From Acetobacter sp. CAG:977 (GTDB taxonomy: Bacteria; Pseudomonadota; Alphaproteobacteria; CAAGCB01; CAG-977): a stretch of 13,467 bases of DNA. Shown in pieces: positions 1-6,487 of the stretch. Each line of letters opens with the position of its first letter. The first letter of the stretch is position 1. The stretch lies in assembly GCA_000434295.1 (NCBI GenBank), contig HF994934.1, positions 33,162 through 46,628 of the forward strand. Direction: 5' to 3'. The notes beneath the pieces are model-generated. The model worked only from the letters and a program-made list of their open reading frames with translations, did not search any database and had not been told where the DNA came from. The position numbers and the translations under genes are program-made.

Positions 1-17
1 GAGAGCCTCTTTTTATC

Positions 18-434
18 TTATCCTTTAACGCGAATGATAACCTCTATCCCGCGAATGTCCAAATGCGACGGAAACCCCGGCAACGTTTGAACGCTCAACA
101 TATCTTCCGTTATGTCCTCAACCTTCCCGCTATCCTCATAATATATATGTCCGTGCGGCGTCACATTCGTATCAAAAAATGAACAATCCCCGCCCGTCAC
201 AATCTCTCGCATTATCCCCAATTCCTTAAATTGGTTCAATGTGTTGTAAACCGTCGCCAAAGATAAATCCATTCCTTTGACACAAGCTTCCTTATACAAT
301 TCCTCCGCAGATACATGGCGGTGCCCGTTCTCAAATAATAAACGAACCAAACCCATACGTTGCTTCGTCGGACGCAAATTCGCACGACGTAATACTTCTA
401 CCGTCCACGCATACGGTCGATTTATCTTACCCAT
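18..434 (-). CDS. irr: Irr-type iron response regulator (Fur family)
   Basis: A 138-residue Fur-superfamily DNA-binding protein. The winged-helix half contains LRPTKQR (20-26), HRHVSAEEL (38-46) and the recognition-helix segment SLATVYNTL (58-66). FDTN (87-90) is followed by HGH (94-96) and YYED. The SLATVYNTL...FDTN combination and the lack of a C-terminal CxxC zinc site (only Cys51 and Cys84 are present) match Irr of Alphaproteobacteria better than Fur, Zur or PerR. Irr is known to repress or activate iron and heme genes according to heme status; that role here is inferred from family. AAGGA lies about 9 nt before the ATG. Its leader begins just after the terminator of the upstream flavoprotein gene, so it is probably its own transcription unit, though no convincing promoter was identified. 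The central motif is HGH rather than the HHH described for rhizobial Irr. A generic Fur/PerR paralogue is the alternative. Confidence 0.75.
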   Translation of the reverse strand: MGKINRPYAWTVEVLRRANLRPTKQRMGLVRLLFENGHRHVSAEELYKEACVKGMDLSLATVYNTLNQFKELGIMREIVTGGDCSFFDTNVTPHGHIYYEDSGKVEDITEDMLSVQTLPGFPSHLDIRGIEVIIRVKG

Positions 435-480
435 TCTTTATTTTCCTTAAAAAATATTCCTTATCCTTCTATGATTAAAT

Positions 481-509
481 AAAAAAAGGGTCTTTTCAAG
501 ACCCTTTTT
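481..509 (-). terminator. Intrinsic terminator after the pnp-flavoprotein unit
   Basis: A perfect 9-bp stem (486-494 with 498-506) has a 3-nt loop. It is followed on the minus strand by a run of seven T, the A run at 481-487. It lies 44 bases after the stop of the flavoprotein gene and before irr. The T/A flanks are nearly symmetric, so it could work in both directions. Confidence 0.85.
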
Positions 510-552
510 AAAATATGGTGTAACCCGTTGAAAAACATCCCTTTCAGAGGGT

Positions 553-1953
553 TTAATCCCCCGTCAGCAAACGGGCGATAAACTCTTTTACCGTCGGAAG
601 CTGACCGTCCTTAAAAAACGGATCCGTCGCAAACCGTACGGCATTCCCGCCCGCAAACATCAGCTCGTTCTCCACAGGAAATCCGTGCGCAACACGATAC
701 AGCTTTTCCTGAATGCAGAAATACCGCGAATCAGGTTCCTTGCCCGTCGTATTATGTTTGCCGTTCTGAGACCAGCCGGAAAATAAACACTGCGAAATAC
801 AACCCATGCAGTTCGTTCGCGCTTTCTGAATGTTCTCGTTATCACGAGGCGTCACAAAAATAATCTGATTCGTCGGAACACGCAAAATTACCGTGCGTCC
901 CTTCGAAAAATATTCGTCCGCTCGCACTTTGTCCGATTGCGCCACGTATATCTTGCGATGTCCGATCTCTAACGGCGCCTGAAAATCCCCTTCCGGAGAT
1001 TCTTTATAGTCCATCGTCGTCGAAGAACGTTCAAACAAATCTTTTAAAAAAGCGTTGTTTATCGCAGAAGACGCAAATCCCGTCGGACTGAAACGCTGCA
1101 AAACCACGTCGCCGGGCTTTAATCCCAGCAAAGTCTTTTGCCACGCTTGAGCAACAGGGCTTTCTTTCGTCAACAGGGGACGCGTCCCGAATTGAAACGC
1201 CGTCGGCCCGATTTCGGGATTGTCGATAAAACGCTCGAATTCGCGTAAATACCAAACCCCGCCCGCAATGATAATCGGCGTGTCATTTAACCCCACCTCC
1301 TTCATCGCTTGGCGCAACGCCAAAACACGAGGATACGGGTCTTCCGCAACATTCGGGTCTTCGCTGTTCGACAAACCGATATGCCCGCCGGCTTTCCAAG
1401 GATCTTCATAGACAACGCCGCCCAAAAATTCCTTGTAAGAATGATAAGCGCGCGCCCATAAAGCCTTAAAAGCACGACCCGAAGAAACGATCGGATAATA
1501 AAACGTTTTAAACGAAGACGCTATCTGAGCCAATTTATACGGCATCCCCGCCCCGCAGGTCACTCCGTGAATCAGCCCCTTTGCACCGGCCAAAGCCCCT
1601 TCCAAAATCGAAATGGCTCCGCCCTGTTCCCATAAAACGTTCAGATGTATGCGACCAAGCCCGCCTGATATCTCATAAGCCAGCTTCGCCTGCGTAATGC
1701 AGCCTTCTATCGAATGGCGCACCTGTTCTTCAAAACGTTCCCGTCGGGATTTCGCCTTGATTTCCATCGGTATCACGTTCCCGTCTTTGTCAACGACATC
1801 GGGAATAACGCCGGATATCGTGCCGACCGCATTTTCGGCCGCCCACGCTCCCGCCGTCTTGCCCGTCGATACGGCAACGCCTTTGCCTCCCTCTATCAGA
1901 GGGAGGACTTCACGACCCGATATAAGTATTGGTTTCAAAGGCTTCACGAGCAT
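553..1953 (-). CDS. Nitronate monooxygenase-like FMN oxidoreductase (NPD family) with C-terminal Cys cluster
   Basis: A 466-residue TIM-barrel flavoprotein of the NAD(P)H-dependent flavin oxidoreductase / 2-nitropropane dioxygenase family. Family features seen are AGGHIG (188-193), the IIIAGGVW strand-loop (227-234) and FGTRP (255-259). It is longer than typical nitronate monooxygenases (about 320-350 residues) because of a C-terminal extension. That extension holds four cysteines, C382, C385, C389 and C413 (C-x2-C-x3-C-x23-C), which could bind an Fe-S cluster or zinc. Substrate is unknown; oxidation of nitronates is inferred only from family. The gene starts 14 nt after the pnp stop with no terminator between, so co-transcription is likely. 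Start choice is uncertain: AAGGGAG ends only 2 nt before the ATG at 1953 but 8 nt before an in-frame GTG at 1947, which would give 464 residues and looks better spaced. Confidence 0.8.
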   Translation of the reverse strand: MLVKPLKPILISGREVLPLIEGGKGVAVSTGKTAGAWAAENAVGTISGVIPDVVDKDGNVIPMEIKAKSRRERFEEQVRHSIEGCITQAKLAYEISGGLGRIHLNVLWEQGGAISILEGALAGAKGLIHGVTCGAGMPYKLAQIASSFKTFYYPIVSSGRAFKALWARAYHSYKEFLGGVVYEDPWKAGGHIGLSNSEDPNVAEDPYPRVLALRQAMKEVGLNDTPIIIAGGVWYLREFERFIDNPEIGPTAFQFGTRPLLTKESPVAQAWQKTLLGLKPGDVVLQRFSPTGFASSAINNAFLKDLFERSSTTMDYKESPEGDFQAPLEIGHRKIYVAQSDKVRADEYFSKGRTVILRVPTNQIIFVTPRDNENIQKARTNCMGCISQCLFSGWSQNGKHNTTGKEPDSRYFCIQEKLYRVAHGFPVENELMFAGGNAVRFATDPFFKDGQLPTVKEFIARLLTGD

Positions 1954-1967
1954 CGCTCCCTTTTGAT

Positions 1968-4112
1968 TTATGCGTCGACCTGTTCTTCCGTCTTGGCTTC
2001 CAGATCTTCGCCCGTTTCCTGATTAACGCGCTTCATGGACAGTTTCACTTTGCCGCGATTGTCTATGCCGATGCATTTGACTTTTACATGATCGCCTTCG
2101 TTGATGACGTCCGTTACTTTCGCTATGCGCTGCGGCGCAATCTCGGAAATATGAACCAAGCCGTCCTTTGCTCCCAAAAAGTTCACAAAAGCGCCGAATT
2201 CAACAACCTTGACAACTTTGCCGTCGTAAATCTGGCCGACTTCCGGTTCGGAAACAATGCCCAATATCCACTGGCGCGCCGCTTCACCGGCTTCCTGCGA
2301 GAACGAAGCTATCTTGATAACGCCGTCTTCGCCGATATCTATCTTGCATCCCGTCTTTTCCGTAATTTCGCGGATGACTTTACCGCCCGTGCCGATAACG
2401 TCGCGGATCTTGTCTTTGTTGATCTGCATCGTCGTAATGCGGGGCGCATTTTCGCTGACGGATTCGCGCGGTGCTGCCAAGGCTTCCGCCATCTTGCCCA
2501 ATATGTGCAAACGGCCTTCCTTCGCCTGCTTCAACGCTATTTCCATAATTTCCTTCGTAATCGAAGTAATCTTAATGTCCATCTGCAAAGACGTTACGCC
2601 GTTTTCCGTCCCGGCAACCTTAAAGTCCATATCGCCTAAATGGTCTTCGTCGCCCAAAATATCCGTCAAAACGGCAAAGCGCCCGTCGTCTTCCTTAATC
2701 AAGCCCATCGCGATACCGGCAACGGGATGTTTCATCGGAACGCCCGCATCCATCAAAGACAGGCAGGAACCGCAAACCGTCGCCATTGAAGACGAGCCGT
2801 TCGATTCCATAATTTCCGAAACGACGCGAATGGAATACGGGAATTCTTCTTTGGACGGCAACATCGGATGAATGGCGCGCCACGCCAATTTTCCGTGTCC
2901 GATTTCGCGGCGGCCGGGAGACCCGATACGCCCCGTTTCGCCGACCGAGAACGGCGGAAAGTTGTAATGCAACATAAACGGCTGACGATATTCGCCCGTC
3001 AAGGCATCAACGATCTGTTCGTCTTGTTCCGTTCCCAGCGTCGTAACGACCAACGCCTGAGTTTCGCCGCGCGTAAACAAAGCAGAACCGTGGGCACGAG
3101 GCAGAATTCCGACTTCGGCGCATATCGGACGAACCGTCTTGGTATCGCGACCGTCAATACGGATGCCCGTATCCAAAATGGCACCGCGAACGATTTCGGC
3201 TTCCAAAGCATGGAAGACGCGCGAAGCAACAGCGGCTTCGGCTTCGTTTTCGGCAACGGACGCTTTCGCCGCATCGCGAATTTCCGCGACTTTATTCTGG
3301 CGTTCCAGCTTGTCCGTAATTTTGTAAGCCGCACGAAGATCATCGCCGAAATCTTTCATAAACTTGTCATGGACAATCTGAAGTTCGGGCGCAGGAGCCG
3401 GCAAAACCCAAGGTTCTTTCGCGCATTCTTCCGCCAACGCGATAATCATGTCAATGACCGGCTGCATCTGTTCGTGACCGAACGTAACGGCACCCAGCAT
3501 GACTTCTTCGGTCAATTCGCCGGCTTCGGATTCGACCATCAAAACGCCCTGAGACGTCCCCGCGACAACCAAATCCAGCTGAGACGTTTCACGATCCGCC
3601 AACGTCGGGTTCAACAAATATTCGCCGTCTCTGTAACCGACGCGCGCAGCCCCGATGGGCCCCAAGAAAGGCAAACCCGACAACGTCAATGCCGCCGAAG
3701 CCGATATCATCGCAACGATATCGGGATCGTTTTCCATATCATGGCTTAACGTCGTGCAGGTTACCTGCGTATCGTTGCAATATCCTTTTGCAAACAACGG
3801 ACGAATGGGGCGGTCGATCAGGCGGGACACCAAAATTTCGTGTTCTGCGGGACGACCTTCGCGACGGAAAAATCCGCCCGGAATACGTCCGGCCGCATAC
3901 GCCTTTTCCTGATAATTGACCGTCAAAGGCAGGAAATCTTCTTCTGATCCTTCGGGAGCCGTTTTCGCCGCACATACCGCGCAGTGTACGACCGTTTCGC
4001 CGTAGCGGACAATGACAGAGGCATCAGCCTGACGTCCGATCTTACCCGTTTCGATAGACAAAGGGCGTCCGCCCCATTCGATTTCCTTGCGGAATACCTT
4101 AAACATTGACAT
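1968..4112 (-). CDS. pnp: Polyribonucleotide nucleotidyltransferase (PNPase)
   Basis: Phosphorolytic 3'-5' exoribonuclease of the RNA degradosome and mRNA turnover. Domains in order (714-residue form) are: first RNase PH-like core with FFRREGRP (about 81-88); an all-helical linker; second RNase PH-like core with GRREIGHGKLA (about 400-410), GSSSMA and the catalytic aspartate segment DILGDEDHLGDMD (about 484-496); a KH domain (about 558-618, with VIGTGGK); and an S1 domain (about 623-695, with GAFVNF and GLVHISE). The short acidic tail ends in QVDA. An in-frame ATG at 4163 would add 17 charged residues unlike the family. The start at 4112 (MSMFKVFRKE) has AAGGAG about 11 nt upstream and gives the usual length; ATG 4106 is the other candidate. 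It follows rpsO as in most Proteobacteria, with a hairpin in the leader. Confidence 0.97.
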   Translation of the reverse strand: MSMFKVFRKEIEWGGRPLSIETGKIGRQADASVIVRYGETVVHCAVCAAKTAPEGSEEDFLPLTVNYQEKAYAAGRIPGGFFRREGRPAEHEILVSRLIDRPIRPLFAKGYCNDTQVTCTTLSHDMENDPDIVAMISASAALTLSGLPFLGPIGAARVGYRDGEYLLNPTLADRETSQLDLVVAGTSQGVLMVESEAGELTEEVMLGAVTFGHEQMQPVIDMIIALAEECAKEPWVLPAPAPELQIVHDKFMKDFGDDLRAAYKITDKLERQNKVAEIRDAAKASVAENEAEAAVASRVFHALEAEIVRGAILDTGIRIDGRDTKTVRPICAEVGILPRAHGSALFTRGETQALVVTTLGTEQDEQIVDALTGEYRQPFMLHYNFPPFSVGETGRIGSPGRREIGHGKLAWRAIHPMLPSKEEFPYSIRVVSEIMESNGSSSMATVCGSCLSLMDAGVPMKHPVAGIAMGLIKEDDGRFAVLTDILGDEDHLGDMDFKVAGTENGVTSLQMDIKITSITKEIMEIALKQAKEGRLHILGKMAEALAAPRESVSENAPRITTMQINKDKIRDVIGTGGKVIREITEKTGCKIDIGEDGVIKIASFSQEAGEAARQWILGIVSEPEVGQIYDGKVVKVVEFGAFVNFLGAKDGLVHISEIAPQRIAKVTDVINEGDHVKVKCIGIDNRGKVKLSMKRVNQETGEDLEAKTEEQVDA

Positions 4113-4199
4113 TTCTTCTTTTTCTCCTTCTTCCTCCGACCGTTCGGAGAATCTTGTCGTCATTGTTTTCCAACTAAATTAACTAATTTATACTTTTTA

Positions 4200-4235
4200 G
4201 CCGGCATACGCCCTGAACCCAAAGCATATGCCGGC
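4200..4235 (-). promoter_or_regulatory. rpsO-pnp intergenic hairpin (processing or attenuation element)
   Basis: Twelve base pairs (4224-4235 with 4200-4211, one G-U) enclose a 12-nt loop, starting 9 nt after the rpsO stop. On the minus strand the stem is followed by TAAAAAG rather than a T run, so it is a poor intrinsic terminator. In E. coli the rpsO-pnp junction carries a terminator and an RNase III-cut stem used in PNPase autocontrol. A similar processing or mRNA-stabilising role is inferred from position only. Confidence 0.6.
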
Positions 4236-4244
4236 GAAATTTCT

Positions 4245-4514
4245 TTAGCGGCGCAATCCCAAACGCGCAATCAAGCTTTCATAACGTGCGGGATCTTTGC
4301 CTTTTACATAGTCCAGCAAACGGCGGCGCTGCCCGACCATAATCAACAAACCGCGACGGGAATGAAAATCCTTCGCATGGCTTTTTAAATGTTCGGTCAG
4401 ATTCTTAATGCGTTCCGACAAAATGGCAACCTGTACTTCGGGTGAACCCGTATCGCCTTCTTTCGTCGCGAATTCTTTAATCAACTGCTGTTTGCGTTCC
4501 GCTGTAATCGACAT
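4245..4514 (-). CDS. rpsO: 30S ribosomal protein S15
   Basis: An 89-residue primary 16S rRNA-binding protein of the small-subunit platform. Family hallmarks are visible: MSITAERKQQLI at the start, GDTGSPEVQVA (about 17-27), LTEHLK, the DFHSRRGLL loop (about 45-53) and the end LIARLGLRR. The reading frame is open further upstream, but that extension runs into the end of truB and has no S15 resemblance. ATG 4514 has AAGGAG about 6 nt upstream and gives exactly the usual length. It starts 19 nt after the truB stop, so the two are probably co-transcribed. In E. coli S15 represses its own translation; nothing in this short leader shows whether that holds here. Confidence 0.97.
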   Translation of the reverse strand: MSITAERKQQLIKEFATKEGDTGSPEVQVAILSERIKNLTEHLKSHAKDFHSRRGLLIMVGQRRRLLDYVKGKDPARYESLIARLGLRR

Positions 4515-4533
4515 CGCATACTCCTTAATTTCG

Positions 4534-5460
4534 TTATTGAGTGATGACACGCACGGGGCGGACAAAACCGTCCCGCACACTGATCAAAGCCGTCAAACGA
4601 CCGTCGCATTTTGCCTGAAAAACCGTTTCTTCCGTAATAATCGCGCCCGAAGGCTCTATTCGGGACGGTTCGTAAGGCAAAAACCCGCCGTTCGACAGCA
4701 ATCGCGCTTCTGCTTGCGTAACGGCCAGTGCAGGGATGTCGTCCAGCACGGTCTCTACGGGCAAAAGCTCGTTTGATTCTTTAGAAATATGCCCCATCGC
4801 TTCAAGATATTCCAGCGAAAATGCATTTTCTTCATAAAATTTTCCGCAACGCGTCCGGCGAAGAAGGCATATATGCCCCAAACACCCTAATTTTTCCGCC
4901 ATATCCCTTGCCAAAGAACGCACATAGGTGCCTTTGCCGCAATCGACTTCAAAATATGCCGTCCCGTGTTCGCTGACGCTGATCAGCCTCAAATCGTCTA
5001 TCCGAATCCGCCGCGGTTGCAATTCTACGGGCTTATTTTCCCGCGCCAAAGCATAAGCGCGTTGCCCGTTGACGTGTACCGCCGAAAAAATCGGCGGAAC
5101 CTGTTCTATTTCTCCGATAAATTCCGGAATGACCCGCAAAATGTCTTCCGTGCTCGGGCGTTTGTCATTAGAGGATATAACCTCTCCCTCAGCATCGTCG
5201 GTCGTCGTCTTTGAGCCCCAGCTGATTCCGAAACGGTATGTTTTTGCTCCGTTCATAACGTACGGGATTGTCTTTGTCGCTTCGCCCAAAGCAATCGGCA
5301 GGACTCCCGACGCCGAAGGGTCAAGAGTGCCCGCATGCCCTGCTTTTTGTGCATTGAACAGCCGTCTGACGATCGAGACCGCCGTTGTTGAACAAAGTCC
5401 TGCCGGCTTATCCAGCACTAACCAGCCGTTTACGGCTTCTCCTTTGCGTTTTCTGCCCAT
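4534..5460 (-). CDS. truB: tRNA pseudouridine-55 synthase
   Basis: A 308-residue protein that makes pseudouridine 55 in the T-psi-C loop of tRNAs. The N-terminus MGRKRKGEAVNGWLVLDKP is typical of alphaproteobacterial TruB. GHAGTLDPSASGVL (41-54) carries the catalytic aspartate D47. KTYRFG and KGTYVRSLARD (about 176-186) are the other family motifs, and a PUA-like C-terminal region ends in the VRPVRVITQ segment. The Shine-Dalgarno is weak. A good sigma70-type promoter lies 46-74 bases upstream, as expected since the gene is cut off from rbfA by a plus-strand insert. It probably heads a truB-rpsO-pnp-flavoprotein unit. Confidence 0.97.
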   Translation of the reverse strand: MGRKRKGEAVNGWLVLDKPAGLCSTTAVSIVRRLFNAQKAGHAGTLDPSASGVLPIALGEATKTIPYVMNGAKTYRFGISWGSKTTTDDAEGEVISSNDKRPSTEDILRVIPEFIGEIEQVPPIFSAVHVNGQRAYALARENKPVELQPRRIRIDDLRLISVSEHGTAYFEVDCGKGTYVRSLARDMAEKLGCLGHICLLRRTRCGKFYEENAFSLEYLEAMGHISKESNELLPVETVLDDIPALAVTQAEARLLSNGGFLPYEPSRIEPSGAIITEETVFQAKCDGRLTALISVRDGFVRPVRVITQ

Positions 5461-5505
5461 TTAATCCGTATTTCCGCAATCATCGCGACGTTAAAATTGC
5501 GCGCA

Positions 5506-5534
5506 ATACTACAATAAAAACTTTGTACTGACAA
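5506..5534 (-). promoter_or_regulatory. Sigma70-type promoter for truB
   Basis: On the minus strand TTGTCA (5534-5529) is separated by exactly 17 nt from TAGTAT (5511-5506), 5/6 matches to each consensus box. The predicted transcript starts near 5499 and leaves a leader of about 40 nt before the truB ATG. A small hairpin (5540-5545 with 5550-5555) lies just upstream of the -35 box. Confidence 0.65.
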
Positions 5535-5566
5535 CCGCTCTCTTTCCCGAAAGAGCGCAATATTTC

Positions 5567-5594
5567 TTTACATGAATTATTTAAATGCTATCCT
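5567..5594 (+). promoter_or_regulatory. Candidate promoter of the structured leader RNA
   Basis: TTTACA (5567-5572), a 16-nt spacer and TATCCT (5589-5594). Transcription would begin near 5600-5602, exactly at the 5' side of the first folded domain. It is divergent from the truB promoter with 32 bases between the two -35 boxes. The -10 match is moderate (4/6). Confidence 0.45.
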
Positions 5595-5744
5595 TTTTGA
5601 CGGATGCATCGCATCAAGTGCCCCCCCGGGCGCGGAGCCGTCAGAAGCTCTTACAATGAGCGGCACCGATATAAGTGTCGTTAATCCGTTTTGAAACGGA
5701 ATTATATCCCCGAACCGGTTATATGGTCGGGGAGGTTTTGACGT

Positions 5745-5810
5745 ATGTTCAGATTCTTCGGCTTAATTTCTGAAGGATTAAAGGTCAAAACGATCATTCT
5801 CATTGTATGA
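5745..5810 (+). CDS. Possible 21-residue leader peptide or small hydrophobic peptide
   Basis: An ATG is preceded at 9 nt by a very strong Shine-Dalgarno, GGGGAGG (5729-5735), with a stop at 5808-5810. The product would be MFRFFGLISEGLKVKTIILIV, a basic/aromatic start and a strongly aliphatic end (TIILIV). The ribosome site is buried in either of two alternative stems (5708-5716/5725-5732 or 5726-5734/5819-5827). The stop lies 16 nt before the terminator stem. A leader peptide that senses translation, or a type I toxin-like peptide, would both fit. The ORF is short enough to be chance, and its main support is the ribosome site. Confidence 0.3.
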   Translation: MFRFFGLISEGLKVKTIILIV

Positions 5811-5825
5811 TTTCTGAACTCTCCG

Positions 5826-5846
5826 ACCGCCTTTTCAGGCGGTTTT
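5826..5846 (+). terminator. Intrinsic terminator or attenuator before the lipoprotein gene
   Basis: A 7-bp stem (5826-5832 with 5837-5843), loop TTTC, then TTTT. The stem is GC-rich but the T tract is short. It ends 34 bases before the lipoprotein start codon, leaving no room for a full promoter in between, so read-through is probably needed. Its first two bases also belong to the competing long helix (5819-5827). Confidence 0.7.
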
Positions 5847-5880
5847 AGTTCATTGAACGCTTTATTCTAAAGGAGACGAT

Positions 5881-6449
5881 ATGAAATCTTTCTTTCTACT
5901 GTTGGGAATTATAACATTATCAGGATGCGGAACGATTTTTTCGGGAACGCAACAAAACGTAACCTTTAACTCAAACGTTCCGGAAGCAAAAGTTTATGTT
6001 AACGGAATGCCTGTATGTTCAACCCCTTGTGCCGTCGATTTAAAACGCAGTCAAAGCAATGTCATTGTTATGCTAAAAAAGACGGTTACGAGAATGCGAC
6101 AGCCGTATTAACCTCTCAAATAAATCCGGTCAGCTTTATTAACCTGTCGGCTCTATACAGCTGGACAACTGACTTTTTATCAAACGGCGTATGGCGCTAT
6201 TCTCCTGACTCCGTCTACGTGGAAATGGAAAAAACCGGCATAACTCAAGCCGAACGAGATAAATTAAAAAAAATCTCGGAAATACGCCGTTACGTCTTGT
6301 TCAATTTTGCCCCGTTGAAAGCCGGAAATCCTGAACACATCAGGACATTAGCCTCCGTAACCGGATTACGGGAAGAAAGCATAACAAAACTGCTAAAAAG
6401 TTCTCCGGACGAAATTAGTGCTGCTGAAAAAATCGTTTCGGCTGTTTAA
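5881..6449 (+). CDS. PEGA-type lipoprotein, reading frame split at an A AAA AAG site
   Basis: The first frame opens at ATG 5881 with AAAGGAG 5 nt upstream. It encodes a lipoprotein signal peptide with lipobox LSGC (cysteine 16), then GTIFSGTQQ and a PEGA-like stretch (NSNVPEAKVYVNG...TPCAVDLK). It stops at 6109-6111 after 76 codons. The family-like continuation (KKDGYENATAVL..., then LSPD-like RYSPDSVYVEME and a helical tail ending AEKIVSAV) is in the -1 frame and ends at 6447-6449. The switch point is A AAA AAG at 6075-6081, in frame. Slippage by -1 would give a 189-residue protein; restoring one A to the six-A run would give the same product without slippage. It is therefore a programmed frameshift, a phase-variable or decayed gene, or a sequencing error. 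The product would be a membrane-anchored periplasmic protein of unknown function. It appears AT-richer than its neighbours and lies on the opposite strand. Confidence 0.7.
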
Positions 6450-6456
6450 TTTTCAT

Positions 6457-6487
6457 AAAAAGCCTCCTTTTTCAAGGAGGCTTTTTT
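6457..6487. terminator. Bidirectional intrinsic terminator between lipoprotein and HAD genes
   Basis: A 9-bp perfect stem (6461-6469 with 6474-6482) with loop TTTC is flanked by five A on the left and six T on the right. It therefore ends the lipoprotein transcript on the plus strand and the rimP-to-HAD transcript on the minus strand. The HAD stop codon (6488-6486) touches the base of the stem. Confidence 0.92.

Larger units (their letters stand above)
5600..5846 (+). ncRNA. Structured leader RNA or small RNA, about 245 nt, family not recognised
   Basis: This stretch holds a dense series of paired elements. A closing stem 5598-5603/5638-5643 encloses two hairpins (5604-5607/5611-5614; 5618-5623/5628-5633, C-rich loop), forming a three-way junction. 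Hairpins follow at 5647-5650/5658-5661, 5661-5666/5675-5680, and 5682-5691 with 5694-5704 (one bulge). Then 5708-5716 pairs with 5725-5732 (one bulged A). A competing long helix pairs 5726-5734 with 5819-5827 and 5735-5742 with 5784-5791. An intrinsic terminator closes the region. There is no protein-coding frame of normal size. I do not recognise tmRNA, 6S, SRP RNA, RNase P RNA or a common riboswitch consensus. It may be a free small RNA, or a regulatory 5' leader of the lipoprotein gene, which has no space for its own promoter after the terminator. Confidence 0.5.

Noticed and set aside
1..17. Start of a terminator after irr
   Set aside because: An AAAAAGAGGCTCTC-like half stem is present on the minus strand, but the window ends before the other half, so it cannot be judged.
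435..500. Promoter for irr using TTGAAA in the terminator loop and TAATCA
   Set aside because: The -10 match is weak and the -35 box would lie within a stable terminator stem; it cannot be supported.
2868..3749. Long plus-strand ORF opposite pnp
   Set aside because: It is a shadow of pnp with low-complexity Arg/Phe/Gln composition and no recognisable domain; the opposite strand is clearly PNPase.
5536..5557. Hairpin at 5540-5555 as a transcription terminator
   Set aside because: There is no T run on either side and it lies between two divergent promoters; it was kept only as a small inverted repeat.
5600..5846. tmRNA, 6S RNA, SRP RNA, RNase P RNA, hammerhead ribozyme, or common riboswitches
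   Set aside because: None of their core conserved sequences (for example the SRP GGAAG loop, an Ala-Ala tag frame, CTGANGA with GAAA) could be found.
6015..6080. Separate ATG start (MFNPLCRRF...) for the second lipoprotein frame
   Set aside because: The residues before the A run are out of phase with the family sequence; homology-like content begins only at the AAAAAAG site, so the frame is a continuation rather than an independent gene.
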